From Rotaria sp. Silwood1 (Eukaryota > Rotifera > Eurotatoria > Philodinida > Philodinidae), in the NCBI GenBank assembly GCA_905250075.1, contig CAJNOP010000525.1:81353-145352 (forward strand): a stretch of DNA of 64,000 nucleotides. The letters run 5' to 3'. Shown one piece after another: positions 1 through 12,009 of this stretch (the first letter of the stretch is position 1; each line of letters begins with the position of its first letter). The notes beneath the pieces are model-generated. The model saw only the letters and a program-made list of their open reading frames with translations, had not been told where the DNA came from and ran no database searches. A program made the position numbers and the translations under genes.

Positions 1-160
1 TTTCATTGGTTAATGATTATCATATCAATAGATGCAGCACTGTTCCAACGACACATAGAATAAAAACTATGAACAATAATGCTTCTTATTGTTTTATAAT
101 AAACCAGTCCGGAAACGTTTTGAACGTCCTTCGTATATTCCAGTTCCTGTATGATAATAC

Positions 161-738
161 TTAGGGCGTACCAAAAGTTCGTATCACTGTGTTTAAAGGA
201 CCTTGTCGGATGAGGCGACCTATTCAGAAATAAGAAACAAATATATCATCTTGTAGAGCTTTTCGAGGCGCATCGGATGGTATATAGTAAATCCTGTTTT
301 CATAGAACTTTGAAGAACCTAATGTCAATTTACTGATACACGGCTACACATTCACACCCATCCATACTCACATTCACATTCACAAGATGACCGGAGATGG
401 TACGTATATGAGGTTGTAGCCCGTCAAAAACTCTACAAAATCGCATGCGAGAAACAATATTTTACAAATGCTTTCAATTAATAACAAGAACCACAATAAT
501 CATTAACTCATCGTCTTTGGGTATGGGTGCGCATATGGATGGGTACGAATGTGTAGTTGTCTGTCAGTAAATTAACTCTAAGTCCTTCAAAATTCTATGA
601 AAACAGGATTTACTATATACCACTCGATGCGCCTCAAAAACTCTACAACATAATATATTTGTTTCTTATTTCTGAATAGGTCATCTCATCCGACAAGGTC
701 CTTTGAACGCCGTGATGCGAACTTTTGGTACACCCTAG
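161..738. mobile_element. Fold-back (long inverted-repeat) element with ~225-bp arms
   Basis: The left arm (about 161-387) and the right arm (about 518-738) are imperfect reverse complements. The termini read TTAGGGCGTACC on the left and GGTACACCCTAG on the right, and the arms also share the block AAACAGGATTTACTATATAC in opposite orientation. About 130 bp separate the arms. Each arm carries a short degenerate CACCCA/TGGGTG patch. There is no transposase ORF, so this is a non-autonomous fold-back or MITE-like element. The ends vaguely recall mariner termini, but the superfamily is not settled. Confidence 0.75.
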
Positions 739-1094
739 GTAATAATAATAGCCAACATTGTCCGTGTAATAGCCAAGAGAATTGATGGTAATATCGTGGA
801 GACGATACCAAATGGTTCGATTGAATGATAATCATATGGATTGACGCACTCATGCATTGATTCATTGATACCGAGGCACTCCACAAACGCCAAAAATGCC
901 GTTTAAATGCGTTTACTATCCTGTCTGGGATTTTAACGGATTTGAGTCGTATATCTCACGTTGTAAAAACAGAATGTTTCTGCTGAAACAAGTGTTTTTT
1001 TTAACGCTTAAACACGCTTTGTGAAACACGACTGTTAAAGAGTTTTGAAGCATACAGCGAGAAAAATGATACCCCACTCCCCCTGCCTCCTTCA

Positions 1095-1285
1095 CAGAGC
1101 ATGACAGACATGTGGAAACAAATTCTCCAGCATCACAGGCCGTGACAGACAGTTCGAAAAAATCCCTGTAGTGTCACATACCGTGATAGACATGTGGAAA
1201 AAAATTCTGCAGCGTGGGGAACCATGACAAACAGGCGAAAGAAATTCTCCAGTGTCACAGGCCGTGACAGACATGTCAACGTGCT
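1095..1285. repeat. 41-bp minisatellite, about 4.5 degenerate copies
   Basis: Successive units begin near 1100, 1141, 1182, 1223 and 1263 with a variant of CGTGACAGACATGTGGAAA and end with ATTCTCCAGTGTCACAGGC. Spacing is close to 41 bp. Units differ by several substitutions. The short ORFs across it on both strands are repeat products and are not called as genes. Confidence 0.7.
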
Positions 1286-2245
1286 GGCTTTTGGATTCCA
1301 CCACGGACTATGATAGGCGTCGTGACGGCTCTCGTTTACGATTAAAATGGCTCCATCGTGTTTCACATTTTAATCCTGCAGGGATTGCGCTGAAAGCTTT
1401 TTTTTACTTTCTAAGATATTGCGCACTTATAACGCACAGTTGTGGTGTCAAGAGTGAGGACAACAGTGTTTAAACGCAGAATTACCATTTTATTTCACTC
1501 TCGTTTCATGTTTAAATAACATAATATCTCATTTTGACAAATCAGACCTGGAACAATTTTACAAGATTAAATTACTTTTCAAACTTCTATCGGTTTTACA
1601 AAATGAAGGAAACTGTCAGCGTTTAAACAATAGCATTATGTGGACACTTTAGAGCTGATGGCGAGGAAATGGTTCCAAGTGACAAAACAAAGCTTTTGAG
1701 ATGAGGTTTGGCTCTATTGAGACTAGAGAAGGTTTAGTTCAAACTTTGGAAGTTCTTATGAAAGTAGGAGTTTTCTCACTGGCATATTTATTATTGCAAA
1801 ACGCTCGTTCATCGAAAGGATTTTCTATTAACAGAAAGAGCAGAGGCTTTGTTTGGAAAAAGCAAGACTGTTTCATTGACAGTGACAAATACCCACGCAG
1901 TTTTGTCTTCAAAATTAAACCGAATGTGACTATATAGTGACGGAAGGTGATTCACAAAACAGCAACTGAGACTTTCTCAATTTCTCTCTAATCAAAGCCC
2001 AATTTCCTTTCGAACTTCGGATACAATTTTGGCCTGGTGATATAATTGTTTAGGCGAATATGGTATTTCGCTCGATTGAAACTTTTTATTTAAACGAGCT
2101 TATTGGCGTTCGGCACATGTTGACGAAAGACCAAATCATTTTCGGATCGTATGCTTACCAATCAGTATCTCCATTTTCGCGATCGAATGAGGTTGGTGGT
2201 GCGGTTATTGCAACAAATCGTCTTCATGGTGGAACATCATCAGTT

Positions 2246-2284
2246 TAACGCAGTAGTCTAACGCAGTAGTCTAACGCAGTAGTC
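2246..2284. repeat. Three perfect tandem copies of a 13-bp unit
   Basis: TAACGCAGTAGTC is repeated exactly three times. The flanking 1290-3120 region holds no gene I can recognise, only short ORFs without family resemblance. Confidence 0.85.
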
Positions 2285-3125
2285 TACCTCCCAGTCAGCA
2301 TGGGATGCGATCGATGCGCAGAAGACAAAGATTTGGACAACGTTCGAACAGTTGAACACTTGTGAAACGACTTGTTCGGCAAGCGAGCCCGAAACGATGA
2401 CAAAGATTTACTGATCATCACGAAATTAAATCTATGAAACACAGTCGACTGGTTGCATGAATGTTTGTACATGGCCCAGTTTAGCAAGAAGGCTATTAGC
2501 CGAATCGGATGAGTTTGTATAAAGCCAGAGAATAGAGAACGACATTGCCCTTCTGTGTGCCTTGATTGTCAGTGTTCCGAGAGAAGTACCAGACTGCGAA
2601 TGAAATACATATGCTTGTATCTTATATCCATGTACGATCGGATAATTCCAGGTTCTTCTGCATTCACACGTCATAGTGTATCATCCCACATTCACTTGCC
2701 TTCGTATATACCAAAGGCACATAAGTCATAATGATGCTCGTAGCGTCACATGCCCACTATAGAAAAAGGATTCTCATCGAAAGTGCATATTGCTCAAGGC
2801 ATGCAGGTACTCCGACATGAAACTTCGAAGAATATGCTGCACTCTTTGCTGAATAAACAAACGACAAATGTGATTTTTCAGGTGATTTAGTTATTTGTTT
2901 AACTGATTCATACAGAATGCAATAGGAAGAAACAGAACAAAACAATGATGAATAATGAAATGAAGCATCATCAACGAAGTTTATTAAAATCTCCAGAAAG
3001 TCAAAAAGTGACATGGAGACGATGGTAAACTCACTCCTTTCTTCGTCGTTTAATTGTATTTAGCAAAGATGAGCTTCACTCTAAGCCGATACTATTTGAA
3101 GAAGATAGAGATAAACAACGATCAG

Positions 3126-4301
3126 TCAATTGATAGCATCTTTTTGACACGTACCTTTGGCACAAGAACTTTTGTCAATAGTGAACATTTGAATTCGATA
3201 ATTTTCTGCATCGGCTACATACAAATTTCCTTGACGGTCAAATGCCAAATCACGTGGTGTGCGTAATTGAGTTGTTCTATTGCCCCATCCTTGTCCACCA
3301 ATGATGACGCTGCCAGATTTGGAATCTTTGAGCCAACGCATGACTCGATGGTTGTTTCGATCAGCGACATAGACGGTACCCATGTGGTCAACAACCACTG
3401 AAGTGGGATGGATGATTCAGTGACTACGTATTTCACTTTATTCATTAAATTGACGTAATACTAATTTAGCAAGTAACATTATTCTTGAATATTTTATCGC
3501 AGACAACTGATTGGTGCCATTTCCCCATCCATTCCCACCAGCTACGACAATACCTTCTTTGGAGCCGATTGACCATTTCATCACACGATCATTTGAAAAA
3601 TCGACCACGAAAACTGACTGATCATTATCAACAAATATATGGTCAGGATTCCAGAATTGATTAAACGCAGATCCTTGTCCATTTCCACCAGCGACTACCT
3701 GCTCACCGGTTGTTACACAATACTTCTCATTGTCAGAGACATACAACGATCCTTTGTTGTCCATCGCCAGTCCTATACATGAGATATTCGCAATAATTGT
3801 TTGCCCATGGTTGTCATTTTTCAGCCATCGCTGAACTCGTTTGTTATCAGAATCACAAATAAACATAGTTCCAGTCCTGTCAACGACAACTTTTGTCGCA
3901 TAACTTAGCTGGTTATTCCGATTGCCTTCCCCGTTGCCACCGGCCACCACACGATCACTGGATACTCCAGGCATCCACTTAACTATACGGTAGTTCAAGC
4001 TATCCACAACATAAACTGCAGCATCGTCATCCACAAATAATCCATAGGGGTAATTGAGTTGGTTCAATGCGGGACCCTTTCCATTTCCTCCAGCTACAGT
4101 GATACCATTCCGGTTCCATGTGGCACTCGCACAAATGCCATCGTCGAGCATTGGCAGTGAAAGACGAGCTAGACGATGAAGAGACAACACATCAAAAAAA
4201 CTTCATTTTCATTACTTACTTGTTATCGTGGAAGCTCCAACTTGATCTAATAAATTAAGAGACAACGGGCAGCAGATGAAAGCATAGAGAAAAGAAAACA
4301 T
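3126..4301 (-). pseudogene. Secreted NHL-repeat (six-bladed beta-propeller) protein, interrupted by a ~90-bp insertion
   Basis: About six NHL repeats are visible, each with the pattern GGNGxGxxxNQLxxPxxxxVDxxxxVYVxDxxNxRVxKW. They run through 3511-4168 and resume in 3126-3410. NHL propellers are usually interaction domains, and this family is strongly expanded in bdelloids. A short exon at 4220-4301 encodes a signal-peptide-like start (MFSFLYAFICCPLSL...). It joins 4168 in frame across a 51-bp intron (GTAAGT...CTAG, 4169-4219). Between NQLS and the expected HPTSVVVD of the next repeat, about 90 bp (near 3411-3500) carry in-frame stops and no GT-AG pair that restores the frame. The gene therefore looks disrupted late in the propeller, unless the intron is non-canonical. 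The 3' part ends with TIDKSSCAKGTC and a stop. A second possible leader exon (MKTMWSISFLLSMIL, near 4374-4420) has a GTAAGT donor, but I could not join it in frame. Confidence 0.7.
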
Positions 4302-4872
4302 ACCTGAAAGACTAAAAAACAGCCACCAGATTATATAATTCTATGAACATTGGGGAGATCCTACTTACCTAAGTATCATCGATAATAAGAAGCTTATTGA
4401 CCACATCGTTTTCATTTGTTTCTCTCTCTATTCGTTCTCCTCCTTTTATATGCCTCATTCTGTCATGCATCCATCCATGATAAGATCGGGACTATCTGCT
4501 AAATAGTCAGAGAAAAACGCACATAATAACCACTGCATGTTATTCTATCCTTTCAAGGTCGTTCTATTTTCAAATATGATTCCCCAAACAAAGCTTTCCG
4601 CTTAATCCCTGTAAAATTGAAATGTGAAACATGACTCCATGGATGCTGATGATGTTCTAAAAATACATTTCAAATTTTACGATCAACAATTTCTTTTCGA
4701 ATGAGTCTGAAATTTCTGTCTGTTCTGAAGAATTCTTCCACGTTGACTACAGATACGATTCTCGATTTCGAGATGAATTGAAAACACCAGAAACAAAAAT
4801 ACTTTTCGAGATCCGTCTTATCCGATTCCTATGGATTTTCATCGGAAATAGTCTCAATAAAAACCCTTATCA
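4302..4872. other. Non-coding upstream flank of the NHL gene
   Basis: No convincing ORF. The stretch contains a possible leader exon and intron (GTAAGT near 4368-4373 on the minus strand) and otherwise AT-rich sequence, and probably includes the NHL gene's promoter. Confidence 0.4.
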
Positions 4873-5008
4873 TGTGTGGGTATGGGTGTGGGTGTGGATG
4901 GGTGCAGGTGTGGGTTTAGTGATCGAATCCAAACCGAACCCCAGTCGCTGCACCACACCCACACCGACACCCACACCCACATCCACACCCACACCCACAC
5001 CCACATCC
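4873..5008. repeat. Inverted telomere-like array 1: (TGTGGG)n - loop - (CCCACA)n
   Basis: The G-rich arm is 4873-4916 and the C-rich arm 4951-5008, separated by a non-repetitive loop containing GATCGAATCC. The units are degenerate TGTGGG, which is the repeat reported at bdelloid telomeres. The arms could fold into a hairpin. Confidence 0.85.
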
Positions 5009-5248
5009 TGATGGTGCTGACAATACTCAATTCCTATGAACAACTTTTCCTCAAGCCGGTGTCAAATACATATTAGTGGTAACAACATTTGGTGATCTTG
5101 TCACTGAACCATTTTCAGTTGTGGCGTCTGGTACAGATAGTCTGTTATTTTTATCCTAAAACAAGATATAAAATAATCTCAGGATGCACAATAAATAATC
5201 AAGAGGAAACCTCTGAAAACACAATTTTGTTTTTCGTGAAAAATTAAA

Positions 5249-5446
5249 ATGGTGCAAAAGCTCTTTTGTCTTTTCATCATTTCAATTTTTTATTATGGTT
5301 TGACTTATTCCTTTTGTTTGAAAAGATTTTTGAACAAGAAGACAAAAGAAAATCTAATATTGTTTTATTATATGATTATAATTGCATTAACGATCCATTA
5401 CTATACCTATCTGAGAATTTCAATTAGTTTTGTATTGTATGTTTAG
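5249..5446 (+). CDS. Possible small membrane protein (65 aa), unrecognised
   Basis: An ATG-initiated ORF encodes two hydrophobic stretches (residues about 4-21 and 38-62). The leader MVQKLFCLFIISIF resembles a signal anchor. The composition simply follows the AT-rich background (F, I, Y, L), so it may be a chance ORF. It has no recognisable family and no associated neighbours. Confidence 0.15.
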   Translation: MVQKLFCLFIISIFYYGLTYSFCLKRFLNKKTKENLILFYYMIIIALTIHYYTYLRISISFVLYV

Positions 5447-7397
5447 TGTGTTATGACAAACGCCTGTCGTTCAGTGGGCCAAACAATTTGTTTATTGTGT
5501 ATTAGAATTGTTGTATGTTGTCGACTAAATCGAATTTAATCGGTCAAGTCTTTGGACTGCTACTATTATTAAAATTTATATTTCACCATAATCATGACAC
5601 AATAGTAGTGCTTTTGTCACAGCCACATGACTGAGTTTAGGATCTAATTAATGCTGAGATAAAAACATCATTGCGTATTGTTCATGCGCACTGGCCAAGT
5701 CATACGTCAGACGTATATCAGAACTAATGAATCATAACAACGTGCAACTGTATAGAGAATCATGTGCCTGTGGCGCACATGGCCACCCATATCGTCGATT
5801 TTTCTAGGTAGCGCCATCTTTAATAAAAACCCAAACGCATAAACTAAGTGGATACCCAGGTCAATCAATCCGACTCGCATTCGATCGTATCATATAGGAT
5901 CCGTTAGTGGGTTCAGAACAGAGACGTGCACTGTGCCTAAAACTAGGCCAAGGCAGCAGACTGCCCAATAACCACGTCTAACGATAACTAAAAAAATTTC
6001 TATGCTAGAAAAGCAACATAATATTGAAACTATCACGAAATAATATTTAATTAGGAAAGACATAGCTGCGTGAAAAGTAGCGCTCAAAATTGATCCTACA
6101 ATTCCTACAAAATTCGATGTGTATTACACAATAAATTCAGATACAACACATTTCCACAATAATCATGAAATAATTGATTTTTAATCGAATATAACCATAC
6201 GATTTTAAGCAATAATTTAAACAGAAGTAATCACAAAAAAAATAATTACTGAATCGATTCTTTCGATTAATTTGATCATAAATCAATTAATTGAAAGGAT
6301 GAGCCTAGTAATTGTTTTGTTGTAATTATTTCGTGGTTATGAAGAATTTTATTCTCGGCGGAAAAAACCTTGTATTTTTTTATCTCGAGCAAAATAAAAA
6401 CGTTTTGTACAGCGTTTCGACGAAATTTTTCTGACTTTCACCATAAGAATATCGTAATCATTTATATCTCTCTTTCAAATCGTAAAATGCACGACTTTTA
6501 TTGTGTAATATACGTAGATTTTTGTATGTAGTGTATGATCAATTTTGAATTAACTAAAGGATATCCTTTTTATTCTTTTCATTTAGTACAGCAAGTTCAT
6601 GAAAGAAAGGGCTGATACTTGACGGAAATAAACTATAAAGCATAGGCTACATTTTGTCGAAAATAATATCCAAATACGTGGAAGTTCGCTTAAGATATAG
6701 GAAAAACAATGTCATTTGTTAAATGCACGCGCTTTCTCGTTAAATTTGCGCAAATTCAAGTCCAAAGTGAATGGGAATACTATTGTCATCACAATCAAAT
6801 TCATACAGTTTTAAGTTACACTGATTTGTTATTAGGATGACTTGTGATCAGCATTGATCTACATTTCAATTATAACTTTCATCCCAGAAAGAATGAGTCG
6901 TTCAATGATTAAATCTCTTCTCTTATCCTTTTAGTGCTTGATGTGCATTCTTTTGAAACAGTTCGTTGCAACAGAGTTTAACAGCTGATATCATTATGAT
7001 GCGGTCACCTCCGCGCACTAGTATAGATCAGGAGGTGGCTGGTAATGGTGGCTTCAGCGTGCTGATAAGTAAAAGGAACCGCAATTTCGACCGAATTCAA
7101 CCAATTCTGAAAGACTTAAAAAATATTCACCTATTGTGATACATAAAAAATCATTAGTTGGAGAACTGTGGCTAACCGTCGGTTTTCAAGCGATATGAAC
7201 GGCATGGGAGGAATGGAAATCAAAATTCATCTAAAACATATATTATTGAAATAAAAAATTGACCGAAATATCCAGCATTGGATACTATAGTAAGTTTTGC
7301 ATTCTAAAATCGCTTTATTTCACAAAATCTGTCCGCACTTACAACGAATTAAATTTTCTTCAATTTAAAAAATCAATGTTCGACATGAACGATGTTT
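5447..7397. other. Gene-free stretch
   Basis: AT-rich sequence without a supportable gene. Around 5760-5820 there is a slightly GC-richer patch, and near 6997-7035 a short imperfect hairpin (CACCTCC ... GGAGGTG). I see no transposon ends here. Confidence 0.4.
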
Positions 7398-10300
7398 TTA
7401 TGTCAGTTGTATGTTATTAATTTTATTAATATGGCGAGTATAATTTGTAGGAATTCTAAGATCATCATGCTGTGATTTTCGAAAGAATTTTTTAAATTGT
7501 CGACGAAAAGCACTATTTGAAATAAACGATACGTAGAAACTAGAAGTAAAAAATGTGTATGACAATAAATGAATGAATTCCACTATGGCATTTTCTATAG
7601 CAATTTGTAAAGCTGACTTTGACCAATTTTGAGTTATATTTGTATAGATAACTTGAACTGCATATGGGATGCGTGTCATTATAGCAATAGTTAATTGTAA
7701 TATGAGCATCAATGTAAGTCGGGAATCGATCTGTTGAAGAATTGATCCTTGTACAATGATAACTAGTGATCCATTGTTATCAGGCGCAATGCGTCGTTGA
7801 ATAACGCTTCGGACACTTCGTATCAATAAAAAAGCAAGTACAATCATCACTATTGGTGTACCCATTGCTGTAAAAATTGCTTCAACGTAACTATCAAAAG
7901 TGGCATAAATGCCTGATCGAGGAGCACATATTCCATTTTGAGTACTATATAAAATAAGTCGATGAGAAAAGAACAAAAACCAAAAGAGTACACATGTAAT
8001 ACACATTTTGTAAGCTACATTTACGCGATTGCTCCACTGACGGTATTCTTAAATGAAAAGAAAACAAAGGTGTAATGGCTTCCTGCTTTCATACAATAAA
8101 ACATTGTCCAAGCTAGATTCAGAGCAATGAAAAATGAAATAAGAATACTTGTTTCTATGAACTAGTACAAGAAATGGTTTTCCTACAAACTCGCCTAGCA
8201 ACTTAAGCTTAAGGGACGAAGACTACTATTCTGTAACTTTCCTCAGATCGCACATGTGTTCACACTAGCAACGATTTTCCGTTGGTAATTCTTACGACTT
8301 TCCGTTCCAGCTATAAACAATTACAGAATATGTTTACTACTAAATTCAAATTATTTATTAGAAAGAATTAAAATTAAACAAGAAAAAAAAACAGCTTCAG
8401 AATATACTTCTCTAATAAAAATTTAACTCATAATTGGGATCGATTTGGACTGTGTGGCTAGTACAGGTGTCGCAGACGCATCAGTTTCGAAAAAAACAAC
8501 GCTGTAATTTCTCGGTAGTTGTCATATGGGCGTATTCTACGATGAGAGAGCGAGGAGAAAAGCAATTTCTCTATATTTACTGAAAGAAGAAAAAAATCAA
8601 ATATTTGATAATATTCAACTAACCCAAATATGAATAGGTGATGAGTTTCGATAATTAACATAGGTATCAACTATGAAAAATCTCACTGTGCCGATAATTA
8701 GGGAACGACCTTTGTTAATCTTCTATTGGTTAATAATATGAGTAAATTCTATTAGCATGTGGCTAGACATGCTGACCTCACGGCCAATGATAGAAACCCA
8801 TTCACTGTTTCCTCTTATCTTAATTTTAGTTATTTCTTGAAATGAATAGGAGTAGTTTGAATTTTTCCGATAGAAAAACCATGCTCTTAGAAAAGCGCTA
8901 AATTTTTTCGAACACGAATTTTTCCATTCCAATTTAGAACAAAAATCAAAACAAATATTGGATATTAATCCTATATTTAAGTGATATTTGTAAAATAAGG
9001 TAACAAATGACGTATGTTAGCATAATCTATCTTGCTCAAATTAAAAGAAAAAAAATACTTACAAAAATTTCTTAGAAAACGCAGTAATAGATTTTAGATT
9101 TATTCCGAAAATTCATTAAAATTTGACTTTTCTTTGAGAGGTCATGTGTTTGTAAAGAGTGTAACAAAATTATTCAACAAACTTTACTATCAATTTTTTT
9201 CCGCAGTCATATGCTCTCTAGAAAGAATTCAAGTTGTTATTTGAATAGAGAAAATTATTTTCAATAAGAATATAAGAAAATAAAAACTATTATCAGATTC
9301 CAAAAGATAGGAACTCAAGAAATCCATAAGGTAAGTGGTTCAAGACCTAGAATAGATAAACATAGTGCTTTTAGACGGCTTAGAACAAACAATTCTCTAC
9401 AAAATGAATCGTCTTTGAAATGTCTTAAAGCTGACATAGATAAATCTTACGAAAACTCTCTCAATTTCCTCTCGAAAAAAAACTCTTTCGATCTTCAATG
9501 AAAATATTATATCGCAGCCAAAAATACGTCATCAAGAACTCGACAATGTTTCATTTTGTAGAAAATCATTTATTTCAATGTAATCTAAATAAAACTATAT
9601 TTACCTGTTTAGTATGTTGGAAAACGATGATTTGGATTTTTTGGAATCTCTATCTTTGAAAATCTGATAATAATTTTTATTTTGTTCTATTCTTGTTGGA
9701 AATCATTTTCACTGTTCGAACTGCTATTTGAATTTTATCTAATGCTTAGCGAAGTAGAAAAACATTGAAAATTAACTCTGTTTGGATTATTTTCGTTCGT
9801 TAGCAGCGTCATCTCATAATATTAAAATATGTAAATCTTGGAATAATGACCTTTTCTAGACCTAATTTTATATGGCTTACGGAAGTTAAGTGGTTCTAGA
9901 TATTCTGAAAAAAAAGAGCTCTATGGAGCTCTGTTTAGAGGATTTATTAACAAAAACCTATCGTTAGCGATGTGATGGAGTACGAGTCCATAATTTCGTT
10001 TCTGTACTTGATAGGATCTATATACGACCGATTTTTTTGTTGAATTTAATTTCGATGAAAATTTTACAATAGATGTAGCTCGGGCTGTAGAGTGTATCCT
10101 GAAGTTTTCAGGTTTTTTTTTTAAATGGTTGAAAAGGTACTCGCTAATTACTTCTTAATTAATGTCCAATTTGAAAGAGTCAATATTTTTAAATCAATAT
10201 ATGCTAAAAGAATTTATTCAAAAAAATAGCTCTTGTAGAGAATAAAAGTCAAATGAAAGCGGTCTATGTCTCGTTTTCTCTAATTTTGCCCATACAATTT

Positions 10301-10820
10301 AATTAATTTTTTTCATGAATTATTGCTAAAGCTTTATAAAATCTTCTAATTTTTAACTTTCTAAATATTCAAATTTAATAGAAATTGTTGTAGAGCAAAA
10401 TGATGTAATATCGAATTAGTTGATGTTCATTTTGTTAAACTTACTGTTCAAACGTTGTGCAGATAATATTCGATCAATTGTTGCAAATGAAAACAAACTC
10501 AGTGAAACATCATGATTCCAGACGGAGTCAAACTGTCGCAATTTGCAGATAATTTCATAATTTGTAGTTATTGGAATTTGAAATCCTTTTTGAAGTATTC
10601 GTGTCAACAATAGAAAATTAAAATAAATAAAATCAGACAGAGCTTCCCATAATAAATATACGGCATAAGCTCGTTTACTGAGTGTTCGAGAACTAAATAC
10701 TATTGCATTTCCAATACAACCAATATTACCTGTCACCCAAATAAATAAGCCAATACATATGTTCAATTGATAAGGTAAAGCCAAAAGAGTACTACTAACA
10801 GTGTTTGATGTCGTATTCAT
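7398..10820 (-). CDS. Rhodopsin-like seven-TM GPCR, two exons with a 2.4-kb intron (341 aa)
   Basis: Exon 1 (10445-10820) encodes an extracellular N-terminus with NxT/NxS sites, TM1-TM3 and the sequence IDRILSAQR at the DRY position. Exon 2 (7398-8047) encodes TM4-TM7 after the intracellular loop motif YRQWSNRV and ends with a basic C-tail. The join LN|KYRQW is supported by a perfect GTAAGT donor immediately inside 10444, a TTTAAG acceptor at 8048, and frame continuity (376 + 650 nt = 342 codons including the stop). The encoded length is normal for a class A GPCR. It resembles the large bdelloid family of orphan, neuropeptide-like receptors; the ligand cannot be inferred. The unusual point is the 2397-bp intron, long for a bdelloid gene and without obvious transposon ends. 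The product should be a plasma-membrane receptor. Confidence 0.85.
8048..10444 (-). other. 2.4-kb intron of the GPCR gene
   Basis: AT-rich sequence bounded by GTAAGT (10444) and AAG (8048) on the minus strand. Internal ORFs are short and unrecognisable. I see no inverted repeats or transposase fragments. Confidence 0.7.
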
Positions 10821-11114
10821 TGTTTATAGATTAATATAAAAAAGAAATACAACATACTATTCTTCAGCTGTTTTAATCGATATTGATAAGAAAAATGAAT
10901 TTTCTATTTGTCCTTGCTATAAATTTTTTTTAAATAGAATATAATAATATTTTTTTCATACAAAAGAATACATCTGAAGCATATTCCATGATGATAGACG
11001 CGTACCTTCATTTATAATCTAGAGTTCATACAAGTGTAATTGATGAAAGCAACTGAAGCAAAATATTCTTTTAACCACTTAGTCATGTTTACTAGGCATT
11101 GCAAAGATGTTTAA

Positions 11115-12005
11115 CCCTTTCGTTACATAATTTTTTTTTCTGCATTGAAATCGAGTAAAATATTAAATTAGCTTTTTTTTAGAGATAGGGACCAGTAACG
11201 AATTGAGAAGCGGATGAAGAAGTGATCGACCCCGTCTTTGCCAAAACCCTCAATTCACCACTAATAGGAACATATGTAAAAAGTAACTCATGTGTTCTCG
11301 CATGTGATTTACTGAATGTTAGTTATATCGAACCTTGTTATACTTAAATGGAAATTTTAACTGCTGAAGTTTATTAGTTGCAAAATTTATAGAATGTTTT
11401 CATGGAATAACAAAAAGCAATTTTTATGTTGTTTTACACAAAAAGAAATACCACAAAAACTGCATTTTATGTTACTAAATATTGAACGAGCTTTCGTTCT
11501 GCAATATCCGCATCTTCCTTTAGGTCCAGCAACAGGCATATGTGCTTGTAATGGAGTTGATAAATATTTGTTCCCAGGCGTCGGTTGAATTCCTCTACAC
11601 TTTTGGGCAGCAAAGTGAATAGGTCTACCTCTTCTTTTCCGTGAACTTTGATCACCAATCAGTGACATTGAAATAGAAGAGAGGAATTCGACATAAGCCA
11701 TGTGTTGTTGATTCAGATCGTTGTAGCAGATTAACGCATTCGAAAGACTTGTTCGAAGAAAGTAAATGAATATACGAAACCAATTTCGCTTATATACTTT
11801 CTTTGAGAGATATAACATCCAGGGAAAGAGAAGAAGAAAAAGGACAGATATGAAGACGATACTTGTAACACAGATACTCCGGAAAGGTTCTAGAATACTC
11901 TTTATTATTTCCTTCCAAGAGATTTCATACTAATTTTTATGAATTATGCTATGAAAAATAATTAAAAACAGGTGTAGCTTTTTTTATACTATGGTAACGA
12001 AAGGG
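11115..12005 (-). mobile_element. Internally deleted piggyBac element (891 bp) with TTAA target duplication
   Basis: The terminal inverted repeats are perfect over 12 bp: CCCTTTCGTTAC at 11115-11126 and GTAACGAAAGGG at 11994-12005. Both ends are flanked by TTAA (11111-11114 and 12006-12009), the piggyBac target site. The element retains only the 3' end of a transposase ORF on the minus strand. At under 1 kb it is much shorter than autonomous piggyBacs, so it could move only in trans. Confidence 0.92.
11387..11818 (-). pseudogene. piggyBac transposase C-terminal remnant (143 aa)
   Basis: The ORF begins within the region after the catalytic core (RNWFRIFIYFLRTSLSNA..., typical of the piggyBac insertion/C-terminal segment). 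It then has a basic KRRGRP stretch and ends in a cysteine-rich domain, CGYC...CSFC....C...H...C, the zinc-binding C-terminal domain of piggyBac transposases that recognises terminal DNA. The N-terminus and the three catalytic aspartates of the DDE/D core are missing. The 3' end is intact. It lies within the TTAA-flanked element and is not expected to transpose DNA. Confidence 0.8.
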
Positions 12006-12009
12006 TTAA

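Noticed and set aside
1701..2248. Two ORFs beginning MRFGSIET and MVFRSIET
   Set aside because: The shared starts are short and the rest do not align; no family recognised.
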